From the NCBI GenBank assembly GCA_030247855.1, contig JAPDRN010000068.1, forward strand, positions 62,001 through 126,000: a stretch of 64,000 nucleotides of DNA, read 5' to 3'. This DNA comes from Knufia peltigerae. Its lineage: Eukaryota > Ascomycota > Eurotiomycetes > Chaetothyriales > Trichomeriaceae. A program made the translations under genes and the position numbers. Numbering within the stretch: position 1 is the stretch's first letter; every line of letters starts with the position of its first letter. The notes under the pieces were generated by a model. The model did not search any database, had not been told where the DNA came from, and was given only the letters and a program-made list of their open reading frames with translations. Of the stretch, positions 22,096 to 31,569 are shown piece by piece.

Positions 22096-24564
22096 TCACT
22101 GCATGAGTGGTGCATCGACGCCGAACCAATTCCAGCCTTGATCAAGGTCAGGGCCACTCTGACCAAAGGGGTAGTTGACGAAAGGAAAGCCTTGCTGAGC
22201 GGCTATACTTGCTAGGCCACCAGTGCCTATTCCAGTGTCGAAATTGGTGACAGCATCGGTATATGGACTTTGAGATTGTTGTTGTGGAGTGAAACCTGAA
22301 CTGCTGGTTGCAGTGCCACCAGCAGACGGATAGTCTTGCATATTCTGAGGTGCGAAAGACATGAAGCTATCGAATGTAACCAAAGGGTCGTCGCCTTGAG
22401 GCCAATTTTGGTCAAGCCCGGGGGCTATGAAGTCTGTGGACTCGTATACTGGTAGTCTGTGCGCTTGAGGGGGCTGCAGGTGAGGATTGTCGATGGTAGT
22501 CGTGATGGGAGATGGCTGCGTGCTGCTCGAAGTGATGGATGGAGGAGTGGGTAACCCTGTGTTGGGGGCTCCCCTCGTCGGAACAGTTACAGTAGAATTA
22601 GATGAACGTTGAACATACGTTCCAGGCTTGATGGGAATGAACTGCTTGCCCATGCCGATTGATATTGTGCCGAAATACGGAATGGAAACTTGACAGGTTC
22701 CAGCAGGACGATCTTTGATGTCTGATTCTGAGCAATGTCGAGCACGAGCAAGCATCTCAAGGGCTTGAGCGCTTTGTGCAGCAACAACTCCTCCACCTTC
22801 TTGGGTGGCATCCTTGAGCAGGCCTATCGTCTGGTCAATGAGTTCAGAATCTCTCTGGTCTTGCTCGAGGTCCGGTGGTTGAGAGTTACTACCGCGGTGT
22901 TGCTGTGAATAGCCACAGAGGTTGAGCAGTAAGAGCATGGCGGACGTGAAAGCCTGGAAGTCCACTAATTTGCAGATAAAGGGGCCTACAGCTGGATTAT
23001 TCCGCAGCGCCCCGTAAATCCGAATCATCTCTCGCGCCGCTTCAAGGGCAGCACTGTGCGAATACTGGTATCTTTTGTCAGACGAGGATCGAAGCATGAA
23101 CGGCATATGAAGAAGCAACCGTGCCTGATGGTGATAAAAATGGGCTTGTAATCGGTCGAAATGGTCGTCGATCACATCTCCGGGAATCATTTCAAGCGAC
23201 CACCAGGAGGGATCCTGCGCACTATGCAACTCTTCCAATTCTTGGTCGAGTCTTAATGTGGCAGAGTAGCCCATCGGAACGACGCTCTGATTCCGGTCAT
23301 TAATCTTGGTGATGACCGGCATCATCTTTGCAACGTAAAGTTCGCCAGCACTGGCATTTCCGGGGAATGGTCCATTTCCTGGGATAAAGGGAGTGACAAA
23401 CTGTTCTGCAACAGAGTACGGCAGTCCAAGAAACAGCGACATGAATCTGTCCCCGAGGATCAAATGGGACCAGATGCTAAAGGACCGCTGGTAGTCGCGA
23501 GATGTCTTATCCACGCGAGCTGGCAATTTGTGCAGCCCAAGCAATTGGGCAAATGCAATCGCTCGATGGAACAACAGCCACGCACGCCTTGGACGGCCCA
23601 TGTTGATCTGATATTTGGCCTCCAGTAACATACATTCAATGCCGTCAATCGTAGCCGCAATTTCATCATCAGACGTGATGAGCTTGTTGACAGTAGCGAT
23701 GTACCGTTCCATCAGAGCCGCTGGCTCTTCCTTTGTCTGCAGCCTGGACCAATCGAAAGAACCTGGGAGTTGATGGATTCCGATGGCAATACAAAGCATG
23801 ATCTTGGCCAACTCAGCCGGCTGGTCAGATCGTAAGGAATGCGAAACGGACTCCTTGATCGTTTCGCATCGACTGTCGCTGATCTCGGGGAACATTTTAC
23901 GCCATATCGTCCACCATTCGTGAGAAGATTCGAGGATGATCTCCAGATCATGGGGCGAGGGTAGTAACTTGTGTAACGCAGCAAGCAGGGCCTTGTTCTT
24001 GTTGTACTTTTCTCTCGACACTACAGGCTGGCTGTCCTTTCTTTCAAGAACGGCATTGTCGAATAAAGTCAGCGCCGGAGCACCATCTCGGACACCACCA
24101 GGTAAAAGTATCGACTCTTCGACGTTTGCTTCGACTTGGCGGAATGAACTCTTCAGACTTTTCAATACCTCGGCAGCCTGTGCGTCAACATGGCTCTTGT
24201 CGGCGTCTGTATGGGACTGCGATCCAGAGGGGTTTTCTCCTTTCTCGGGCAGCCGATGTAGTACCTGTTTGACCAGGTCTTCGAGTTGTGATACCCTTTC
24301 GCGCAAACTATAGTTCGACTGTTCTACACTTGTCTGCGTGTACGAGTGTATGTCCCCGTGTTCTTGATCGATACAGGCAGAGCCACGGGCATAGCATTCA
24401 TTGCATACTGCCGGTCTTCCGGGCTCGAAGTTACACTTGATCTTTCTGCGCCTGCATTCTAAACAACTCTTCGTTCCTTTGCGCATCTTCTTTCGCGGTG
24501 GACCCTGAGTGTGATCGGAGCCCATGGCATGGGCGTCATTGTATGGGGAGGTGGAATTGCTCAT
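22096..24564 (-). CDS. Zn2Cys6 transcription factor, single exon
   Basis: A nuclear regulator of 822 aa without introns. The Zn2Cys6 cluster at residues 34-66 is C-x2-C-x6-C-x9-C-x2-C-x6-C (CLECRRRKIKC, then CNECYARGSAC), preceded by the basic run RKKMRKGTK. A heptad-type segment follows at about 82-98 (LRERVSQLEDLVKQVL). The middle homology domain lies at about 240-560, with MGRPRRAWLLFHRAIAFAQ and LHKLPARVD. The C-terminal 200 residues are Ser, Thr, Pro and Gln-rich, typical of activation regions. The ATG at 24564 is chosen because the open frame upstream has no ATG, only a TTG at 24690. Target genes are unknown; the neighbours are a GH16 glucanase (convergent) and a DHA2 exporter (divergent, 1.8 kb away). 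Confidence 0.88.
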   Translation of the reverse strand: MSNSTSPYNDAHAMGSDHTQGPPRKKMRKGTKSCLECRRRKIKCNFEPGRPAVCNECYARGSACIDQEHGDIHSYTQTSVEQSNYSLRERVSQLEDLVKQVLHRLPEKGENPSGSQSHTDADKSHVDAQAAEVLKSLKSSFRQVEANVEESILLPGGVRDGAPALTLFDNAVLERKDSQPVVSREKYNKNKALLAALHKLLPSPHDLEIILESSHEWWTIWRKMFPEISDSRCETIKESVSHSLRSDQPAELAKIMLCIAIGIHQLPGSFDWSRLQTKEEPAALMERYIATVNKLITSDDEIAATIDGIECMLLEAKYQINMGRPRRAWLLFHRAIAFAQLLGLHKLPARVDKTSRDYQRSFSIWSHLILGDRFMSLFLGLPYSVAEQFVTPFIPGNGPFPGNASAGELYVAKMMPVITKINDRNQSVVPMGYSATLRLDQELEELHSAQDPSWWSLEMIPGDVIDDHFDRLQAHFYHHQARLLLHMPFMLRSSSDKRYQYSHSAALEAAREMIRIYGALRNNPAVGPFICKLVDFQAFTSAMLLLLNLCGYSQQHRGSNSQPPDLEQDQRDSELIDQTIGLLKDATQEGGGVVAAQSAQALEMLARARHCSESDIKDRPAGTCQVSIPYFGTISIGMGKQFIPIKPGTYVQRSSNSTVTVPTRGAPNTGLPTPPSITSSSTQPSPITTTIDNPHLQPPQAHRLPVYESTDFIAPGLDQNWPQGDDPLVTFDSFMSFAPQNMQDYPSAGGTATSSSGFTPQQQSQSPYTDAVTNFDTGIGTGGLASIAAQQGFPFVNYPFGQSGPDLDQGWNWFGVDAPLMQ

Positions 24565-26352
24565 TGCGATTGGGCCGAAGCCGGAGCAGTGGTATACGAT
24601 GGCCGAGATGCGGTCGAAGGCGTAAGAGGTGTCTCTAAAGAGGTCGTCACACGGAGTGAATGAATCTGCAGCGACCCTGAATATGCACAAGATGACGCTC
24701 GTTCAGTAGGCTGATGTAGCAAAAGTCATATCGATACACCCATCAACCTTAAACTGCGATGCTGACAGATACCCGGACTGGTACAGTGGGCGTGATTGGT
24801 GTCGTGAGGATTTGTGTGGGTAAAGATCGGTCTTAGCTCCCTCGATGTCAGCAATAGCAGCGAATACCTGGGTTGACGTTCTGGAAGTTTCAAGGGAGCA
24901 CTTCAGGCTGTCTTGGGCAGTACTCCGTACAGAATAGCCAGGCAGGCTCCAGTCAATTGACGCACATGGGAAGAAGGCCTCTCAATGTTACTCCGGGCGA
25001 GATTGGAAAAAGGCGCAGGGAGTTGAGTCACGCACTGGTCGATTCTGGGCTCTGGGACTTCGGCTTGTCCTTTGTCGTCCGTATTTCGTCCGTCCGTGAA
25101 TGAGTCAAAGCTTGTCTGTGCTTTGCTTACAAAAGCCCAACAAACTAGGGTAGACAGAAGGACAATAAGCCAGTCAATTTCGTATGGAGAGGATAGTGGG
25201 ACTGGGCTCCAGCCGCTCTTGTCATCCATGGAGAATGGAAAATTTCAAACGACCGACGATACGAAGTGCAGCTAGAGAGGAATTTGGTGTGGACCAAGTT
25301 GCTTCCATAAGCCAAAATAGAAAAACATCGGATCTGATCTCAATTCAGGCGACCAACGGACCAAATATTGAATTGTCAGACGATGCTAGAATGCTGTGTC
25401 TTCCCACCAACTCAGCAATCGTCAGACGAAATATCTTATCGCTGAGCCAAGACTCGGGAACCGGAAGATGGTCTTTCCAGGCCACTTTAATGAGCCCAGA
25501 TAAGGAAGGTCAGCCTCGTTCGAACTTTTGCGCCGCAATTACCTTACGTTACGCACTGGTGAATCCGTGGAACGGCCATGGCATTTTTTCAATCATGGAG
25601 AGTCCGTGTCGGTGATACCCGTATTGGCTTATTCTCATGATTCATCGCTCCGTGCTTTTACAATAGATTCTGTCGTCGTCGGATGCCTGATTGTTCGCCT
25701 GAAGCATGTATTCCCTTTCCAGTACTGCTTGGGTTGCTCTCCGGTCCCGCCCAAAAGTCTCCGGTCCCAGAAACCCAGGACCTTGGAGTCGGCCGACAAG
25801 AGGATGGCGCTCGAACTGCAGTTCCCGAGACCCTTGGCAGGTCAGGCTTTTGTCCGGCTGGCTGTTGCCCTGCTGGAAAAAAAAGGACACCAAACGTTCG
25901 GATTTCGGAATACAGCCTCAACCGATTTAAATCAGCCATACACAGGCGCCCGTTCGTTCAGCCTTGCATCCACAATTGCTTCAACGACGTATCCCACGTA
26001 ACTTTAATCCAGGATACGATACCACGATGATCCACGTTTGACTCCTATTCTGACGATTTTCCCCTTTCGAGCATGTCGCGCCCAGTGACAGACGGACAAA
26101 TTCGTCCAGAAGCCTTCGGACACTTGAAAGAATCGCCGTCCTTTGTTATGGCGTCCATGCGCAATACCAACGTTATGTCCCTTAACTCCACTACAGGACC
26201 AGATGTCTCCTTGACAATGTCTCCGAAACGCTGAGAGTATATATCTAGGTGGTAGGTATTGTCCTTATCAGCTTGCTCTCTCTCTCCCCTAGCAAGTAAA
26301 TCGTCTCCTTGTTTCTCATCCCTCTGTCCTTCTGCTTCCACATAGCATCAAG
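24565..26352. other. Divergent intergenic region, Zn2Cys6 regulator and DHA2 exporter
   Basis: About 1.8 kb separating divergent genes. An exact TACTCCGTA begins at 24921. Overlapping frames of 70-160 codons at 25180-26000 lack recognisable features. I see no supportable gene. Confidence 0.5.
26238..26244 (+). promoter_or_regulatory. TATA-like element of the DHA2 exporter
   Basis: TATATAT lies 109 nt upstream of the start codon. The call is positional only. Confidence 0.35.
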
Positions 26353-28092
26353 ATGGCAGCTCTACAACCCTCCGCAGATGCGTCCGCTGCTACCTCCCAA
26401 ACAGATTTCTCGAAGCCTCCTCAACCTGTTGTCGAGTCAGACAATGAGAAGAAGCAAGAGCAAGAGGTCAGCCTGTCTCGACAAATCTCTGGATCTGACA
26501 ACTCGGTGACTGTCGAGAAAGATGACGCCCTGGGTCGTGAGATGTCACGCATCGACACATCCGATTACCCTTCTGCCTTCCCCTTGGCCATGATCGTCGT
26601 GGCTTTGGCCTGCAGTATTTTCCTGGTGGCCTTGGACATGACCATTGTCGCTACAGCTATCCCGCGTATCACCGATCAGTTCCACAGTCTTGACCAGGTC
26701 GGCTGGTATGGATCTGCCTTCTTCTTGACCATCGGCTCGTTCCAAGCGACGTGGGGAAAGCTCTACAAATACTTCCCTTTGAAGATTTCATACCTGGCCA
26801 GCATCTTCATCTTTGAGATCGGCTCTCTCATCTGCGCCGTGGCCAACAACTCCACCACGTTGATCGTGGGGAGAGCCATCGCCGGTATGGGAGGAGCGGG
26901 TATCGCTTCAGGCTCCTACACCATCATCGCCTTTTCAGCTCGCCCTAAACATCGACCGGCCTTTACTGGTCTGATGGGAGCCACCTTTGGTGTCGCCTCG
27001 GTCATTGGCCCTCTCCTGGGCGGCGTCTTCACTGACAACCTCACATGGCGTTGGTGTTTCTACATCAATCTACCTATCGGAGGCGCGGCCGCAGCCATCA
27101 TCTTCCTGTTTTTCCGAACACCCAAAGCCGCACGTCCACAAAGCGCGACACTGAGGGAGAAGCTCCTCCAGATGGACTTTCCCGGCACATTCACCATCAT
27201 GGCGGCCATCATCTGTTATCTGCTCGCCATGCAATGGGGTGGCACCACCAAGGCCTGGTCCAACGGGTCCGTCGTCGCTACTCTCGTCCTATTCGGCGTC
27301 CTGGTTCTTGCCTTCCTTGCCATCGAATACTTCCAGGGTGACCGAGCACTCCTCCAGGGTCGTCTGATCAAGGACCGAACCATCGGCGCCATGTGCGCAT
27401 TCATCTTCTTCACCGCCGGCTGTTTCTTCATTCTCTTGTACTACCTGCCCATCTACTTCCAAGCGACTCGCAACGTGTCTGCCGCCAAGTCTGGGATCGA
27501 CAACCTCCCTCTCGTCCTGGGCGCCTCTCTCTTCACAATCGTCTCCGGTGGTCTCTTGACGGTCTGGGGCCACTACATCCCCCTCATGGCCCTGGGTTCC
27601 ATCCTGGCCTCTGTCGGCTCCGGCATGATCTACACCCTCGAGATCGACTCCGGCAGCGACAAGTGGATCGGCTACCAAGCCCTCGTCGGCATCGGTTTGG
27701 GTCTGATCTTTCAGATTCCCGTCATCGTCGGGCAGGCCGTCGTCACCCCGTCAGATTTGAGCTCGGTGTCCGCCATCATCTTGTTCTTCCAGACCATCGG
27801 CGGTGCCATTTTCATCTCGGCCGGCCAATCCGGCTTCACCAACAAGATGCTCAAGGAGATCCCCAAGAGGGCTCCAGGGATCAACCCGGGCCTCGTCATC
27901 GCGACCGGGGCCACCGACTTGAGAAAGGTGTTCAACGCGGAACAACTCTCCGGGATCCTGTCGGCCTACATGGAAGGCCTGCGTGTACCGTTCGCCATCG
28001 CCATTGCGTGTGCCTGTGTCACGTTCGTGCTGGCCTTCACCCCCAAGTGGGAGAGTATCAAGGGTAAGGTCAAGTTGGACGCAGGTGCCTAG
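26353..28092 (+). CDS. MFS drug:H+ antiporter, DHA2 (14-TM) family
   Basis: Single exon, 579 aa, the usual size of DHA2 exporters. An acidic, Ser-rich N-tail of about 75 residues is followed by TM1 with the family block LDMTIVATAIPRITDQF and DQVGWYGSAFFLT. Other markers are GRAIAGMGGAGIASG (TM4), WRWCFYINLPIGG after TM6, and TM segments continuing to about residue 560, consistent with 14 spans. DHA2 proteins export toxins, fungicides or endogenous secondary metabolites using the proton gradient. The nearest potential regulator is the divergently transcribed Zn2Cys6 gene 1.8 kb upstream. No biosynthetic backbone gene is nearby, so general detoxification is as likely as metabolite export. Confidence 0.92.
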   Translation: MAALQPSADASAATSQTDFSKPPQPVVESDNEKKQEQEVSLSRQISGSDNSVTVEKDDALGREMSRIDTSDYPSAFPLAMIVVALACSIFLVALDMTIVATAIPRITDQFHSLDQVGWYGSAFFLTIGSFQATWGKLYKYFPLKISYLASIFIFEIGSLICAVANNSTTLIVGRAIAGMGGAGIASGSYTIIAFSARPKHRPAFTGLMGATFGVASVIGPLLGGVFTDNLTWRWCFYINLPIGGAAAAIIFLFFRTPKAARPQSATLREKLLQMDFPGTFTIMAAIICYLLAMQWGGTTKAWSNGSVVATLVLFGVLVLAFLAIEYFQGDRALLQGRLIKDRTIGAMCAFIFFTAGCFFILLYYLPIYFQATRNVSAAKSGIDNLPLVLGASLFTIVSGGLLTVWGHYIPLMALGSILASVGSGMIYTLEIDSGSDKWIGYQALVGIGLGLIFQIPVIVGQAVVTPSDLSSVSAIILFFQTIGGAIFISAGQSGFTNKMLKEIPKRAPGINPGLVIATGATDLRKVFNAEQLSGILSAYMEGLRVPFAIAIACACVTFVLAFTPKWESIKGKVKLDAGA

Positions 28093-28938
28093 AGGCCTTT
28101 TTCTTCTTTTTTTTGGTTGTGAGAGAAAGTGTATGGATGTGTACGTGTGTGTGGACGTGCCTTGTGTGTGTGTCGCCGTCAATCACCATCAAGTTGTTGT
28201 AACGAAACGAAATTTCTTTTATTACGATGGTTGACCTTTTTGTTTTTTCTTACGAGTATACAAACCATCTGGTTCGGTTTTGTCGTCGTCGTTTTCCAAC
28301 ATCCAAAGGTGTTGCAGCGTACGGGGGACGGGGGTGTTTCTCTCAACGGGACCTGGGGATCCAGGAATTCAGTAATCATGGGAAAATATAGAAATCCAAA
28401 CAAGTCGGGTTTCAGATTCAGATCCCCTCTCATCATCTTATCAGGTCACCAGCTATTTTGTTTCTTAATATGACGAGCCGAGCTAGGTGTTGGTGTGCCG
28501 TGGAGACTGTCATCTCTCTAGATTTGAGATCAACAGGAATTCATTTGCTTACCAGAATCGACGCAACTTTTTGCCAAAAAAAACCCCCCAACCTCCTAGG
28601 TACATGATGAATATCAAACTACCTACCTACCTACCTACCTGAACAGGTACATTGAAACCCGGCTCACCCCCCAGAATTTGGAAGACCTTGGTAGGGGTTT
28701 GGGGACAGAAAAAGGAGCAGTGGTTGACAAATCAATCGACAGGACGGATGGATCATTCAATCGTCCATCTGAACCGTTCAAGACCAAATTAGGATCTAGA
28801 GGGTCCCTTTTTCCGGCCATTCTTTTGCCTGTTCTGTACTATACTGTGTAGGAACAAAACACAAAATGGACCCTTTCCCTTTACCCTTGCAAGGACTATA
28901 TGCATTTGTTCCCTTCCACTTCCCCCATCCCGGTCATC
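28093..28938. other. Intergenic between convergent DHA2 and ILV3 3' ends
   Basis: Contains T-rich 3' flank and a tetranucleotide run of about five ACCT units at 28621-28640. No gene recognised. Confidence 0.6.
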
Positions 28939-30858
28939 TCAAGAATAAAGATTCACGACGTCTTCTTTATCGGTAATACAACCGTGACTGGCATCACTCA
29001 CGAGCTTCGCATACTTTGCCAAAACGCCCCTCCGGTACCTGGGTTCCGGTTTGTTCTTGGACCATTCTTCCCTCCGTTTCGCCAATTCACCCTCGCTCAC
29101 ACTGACATCCAAGGTCCTCGTCTCGGCGTCGATGACAATCTCGTCCCCGTCCTTGACCAACCCGATCGGCCCACCTTCCATGGCCTCGGGCACGATGTGC
29201 CCGATCAAGAAACCGTGCGAGCCTCCACTGAATCTTCCGTCCGTGATGAGCGCGACGTCCTTGCCCAACCCCGCTCCCATGATGGCCGAGCTGGGCTTCA
29301 ACATCTCCGGCATGCCCGGGCCACCTTTGGGCCCTTCGTAGCGGATGACGACCACCGTCTTCTCGCCCTTTTTGATCTCCCCGCGCTCGAGGGCCTCGAT
29401 GAACAAATCCTCGGCGTCGTAGACCTTGGCCTTGCCGGTGAACCGGAGTCCTTCTTTGCCGGTGATTTTGCCCACGCTGCCACCGGGCGCCAGACTACCT
29501 CGGAGGATCTGAATGTGGCCCGTCGGCTTGATGGGGTCGCTAAAAGGCTTGATGATGGTCTGATCGCTAGGAAAGTCTGGTGCATTCTCGACGTTCTTCT
29601 TGAGTGTCTGTCCGGTGACGGTCATCCCTTCACCCTTGACCACACCCTCTTTGATCAAGAATTTCAACAGTGTCGGGATACCGCCAATGTGGTGTAGATC
29701 GTTGAACACGTATTTGCCGCTCGGTTTGAGGTCGGACAAGAATGGAGTTCGGTCGCTGACGGCTTGGAAATCGTCAATGGACAACTTGACACCTACCGCG
29801 TCTGCCATGGCGATCAGATGGAGCACGGCGTTCGTGCTGCCGCCCGTGATCATGACCAGGACCATGGCGTCCTCGAACGCGGCTCGTGTCATGATTTCGC
29901 GGGGACGTAGGTCCAATTTGAGCAGGTTCTTGATCGCGCCACCCGCGGCGAGACACTCGAGTTGTTTCGCCTTCGACACGGCCGGGTTGCTAGAGCTGCC
30001 GGGCAACGACATACCCAGAGTCTCGATCGCACTGGCCATGGTGTTGGCTGTGTACATGCCACCGCAAGCGCCGCTACCGGGACACGCGTGGCGAATAATG
30101 TCGAATCGTTGTGTCTCGTCGATTTCACCAGTGATGAATTGTCCGTAGGCTTGGAAAGCCGACACGATGTCGATGGGGGCATTGTTCTGTGTCGAAGCAC
30201 ATCCGGCCGCAATCGACCCACCGTAGACCATGATGGACGGTCTGTTGACACGGCCCATGGCCATGATCACGCCGGGCATGTTCTTGTCACAACCAGGGAG
30301 TGAGATGTTGGCGTCGTACCATTGGCCATTCATGACGGTTTCGATCGAGTCGGCAATGATTTCCCGCGACTGCAGCGAGTACCGCATGCCGGATGTGCCC
30401 ATGGAGATGCCGTCGGATACACCAATTGTGTTGAACTGCATAGGCGCCAGGCCCGCATCGGAGACACCTTTGCGTACGATGTTGGAGAGATCCATCAGGT
30501 GCATATTGCATGGGTTGCCGGTGTACCACACCGACGAGATACCGACTTGGGGCTTGGCCATGTCGGTCTCCGACAGCCCAGTGGCATATAGCATGGCCTG
30601 TGAGGCGCCTTGGGACTTGGGTTGGGTGATGGTGCGCGAAACACGATTGAGACCGGTGTCATTGGCATCTTGTTCAGACGAGGAGCGGCGTTGTGAGGAT
30701 GTTAAGGTACGGCTGTGGTTTGGACGACGATTAGCATTCCTTACTCCTGCTTGACCTGCGCACGATGAACAAGGAGGAGCAACATACATGTTTTGAGAGA
30801 AAAGGCGGCCTTTTGCCTGGCGCAGGCGCAGGCTTCGCAGTGATGCCGAGGCCTTCAT
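28939..30858 (-). CDS. ILV3: Dihydroxy-acid dehydratase (mitochondrial)
   Basis: Catalyses dehydration of 2,3-dihydroxy-isovalerate and -methylvalerate to the 2-keto acids of valine and isoleucine synthesis, in the mitochondrial matrix, with an Fe-S cluster. From the ATG at 30858 the frame gives 639 aa. The N-terminus is a basic, Ser/Arg-rich, acid-free presequence (MKASASLRSLRLRQAKGRLF). Family blocks are ITQPKSQGASQAMLYATGL, VGISSVWYTGNPCNMHL, LPGCDKNMPG, ACPGSGACGGMYTANTMA, TGGSTNAVLHLIAMA and ITDGRFSGGSHGF. The Cys residues in GCDKNMPG and ACPGSGACGG are the expected cluster ligands. A candidate 75-nt intron (30713-30787), a multiple of three and without a stop, sits in the presequence; removing it gives 614 aa. 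Fungi often have several ILV3 paralogs, so essentiality is not assured. Confidence 0.93.
   Translation of the reverse strand: MKASASLRSLRLRQAKGRLFSQNMYVAPPCSSCAGQAGVRNANRRPNHSRTLTSSQRRSSSEQDANDTGLNRVSRTITQPKSQGASQAMLYATGLSETDMAKPQVGISSVWYTGNPCNMHLMDLSNIVRKGVSDAGLAPMQFNTIGVSDGISMGTSGMRYSLQSREIIADSIETVMNGQWYDANISLPGCDKNMPGVIMAMGRVNRPSIMVYGGSIAAGCASTQNNAPIDIVSAFQAYGQFITGEIDETQRFDIIRHACPGSGACGGMYTANTMASAIETLGMSLPGSSSNPAVSKAKQLECLAAGGAIKNLLKLDLRPREIMTRAAFEDAMVLVMITGGSTNAVLHLIAMADAVGVKLSIDDFQAVSDRTPFLSDLKPSGKYVFNDLHHIGGIPTLLKFLIKEGVVKGEGMTVTGQTLKKNVENAPDFPSDQTIIKPFSDPIKPTGHIQILRGSLAPGGSVGKITGKEGLRFTGKAKVYDAEDLFIEALERGEIKKGEKTVVVIRYEGPKGGPGMPEMLKPSSAIMGAGLGKDVALITDGRFSGGSHGFLIGHIVPEAMEGGPIGLVKDGDEIVIDAETRTLDVSVSEGELAKRREEWSKNKPEPRYRRGVLAKYAKLVSDASHGCITDKEDVVNLYS
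30713..30787 (-). other. Candidate 3n intron in the ILV3 presequence
   Basis: Read on the minus strand it starts GTATGT, carries a CTAAT branch-like site 20 nt before the end and stops with CACAG. Its length is 75 nt and it contains no in-frame stop, so both spliced and retained forms are translatable. The 25 residues it encodes are Cys/Asn/Arg-rich and unlike the conserved enzyme. Confidence 0.6.
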
Positions 30859-31569
30859 TGTGTATGAAATTGAGAGGAGAGGAGGAAGTGCTTCGGTTTG
30901 CCCTGCGGCCCGATGTCTTGACAAACTCCCACAAAAAGGATCAAGTGAGTCACAATCTACCCCAGCCGCCTGATCTACAGCTGAAAGCCAGCTGTGAAGC
31001 TTGACCGACACTCCAATACCGTGAACGAGGTTGTTGCAGGGGAGGAAATGTCACGATGGGCGCAGGCGAGTTTCTCCAAAATCCGAAAATTATTAACCCA
31101 GGTCGAGAGAGCAAAGAATCAAATCGCGGGCATCGAATGAACCGGGATCGGACTTGGACCAATCGGAGCCTGCATAATTCGAACCTGATCGGGGAGGCTC
31201 AATCAACTCCGGCCGCATATACGGAGTACAACGACTACTATAACTCAAGGGCTGTACTCTGCGATACTCGTGGCCAACAGGAGAATCAATAACCAGAATG
31301 TATGTTCAGTAGGCAGTGAAGAATCTCGTCTTGTCGTTTCGTCCAAACTGTTGTTCAAAAGTACAGAGGAAGAAACAGAAGAAGAAGCCCTCGCCATGGA
31401 CATGGTCAAAAATAAATCCGAGCACCCTTTTTCCTCGGCAGTCGGATGAATCACGATCTTAACCAATCCCGTATCAGCGATTTACCAAACCCTGGTCCGT
31501 CTATCGCGCGTTTCAAGACATAATACAGGCTCATACCACAGAAAGACATTTCTCGTCACTATGTTGTTG
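30859..31569. other. ILV3 promoter region
   Basis: This is the upstream region of ILV3 and 3' flank of the kinase. An exact TACGGAGTA motif starts at 31220. No gene recognised. Confidence 0.5.

Noticed and set aside
24565..24690. 42-residue N-terminal extension of the Zn2Cys6 protein
   Set aside because: Begins at TTG, not ATG. The ATG at 24564 is the first proper start and precedes the zinc cluster at a normal distance.
27393..28067. 224-codon plus-strand frame
   Set aside because: Overlaps the DHA2 transporter in another frame; Arg/His/Pro-rich shadow.
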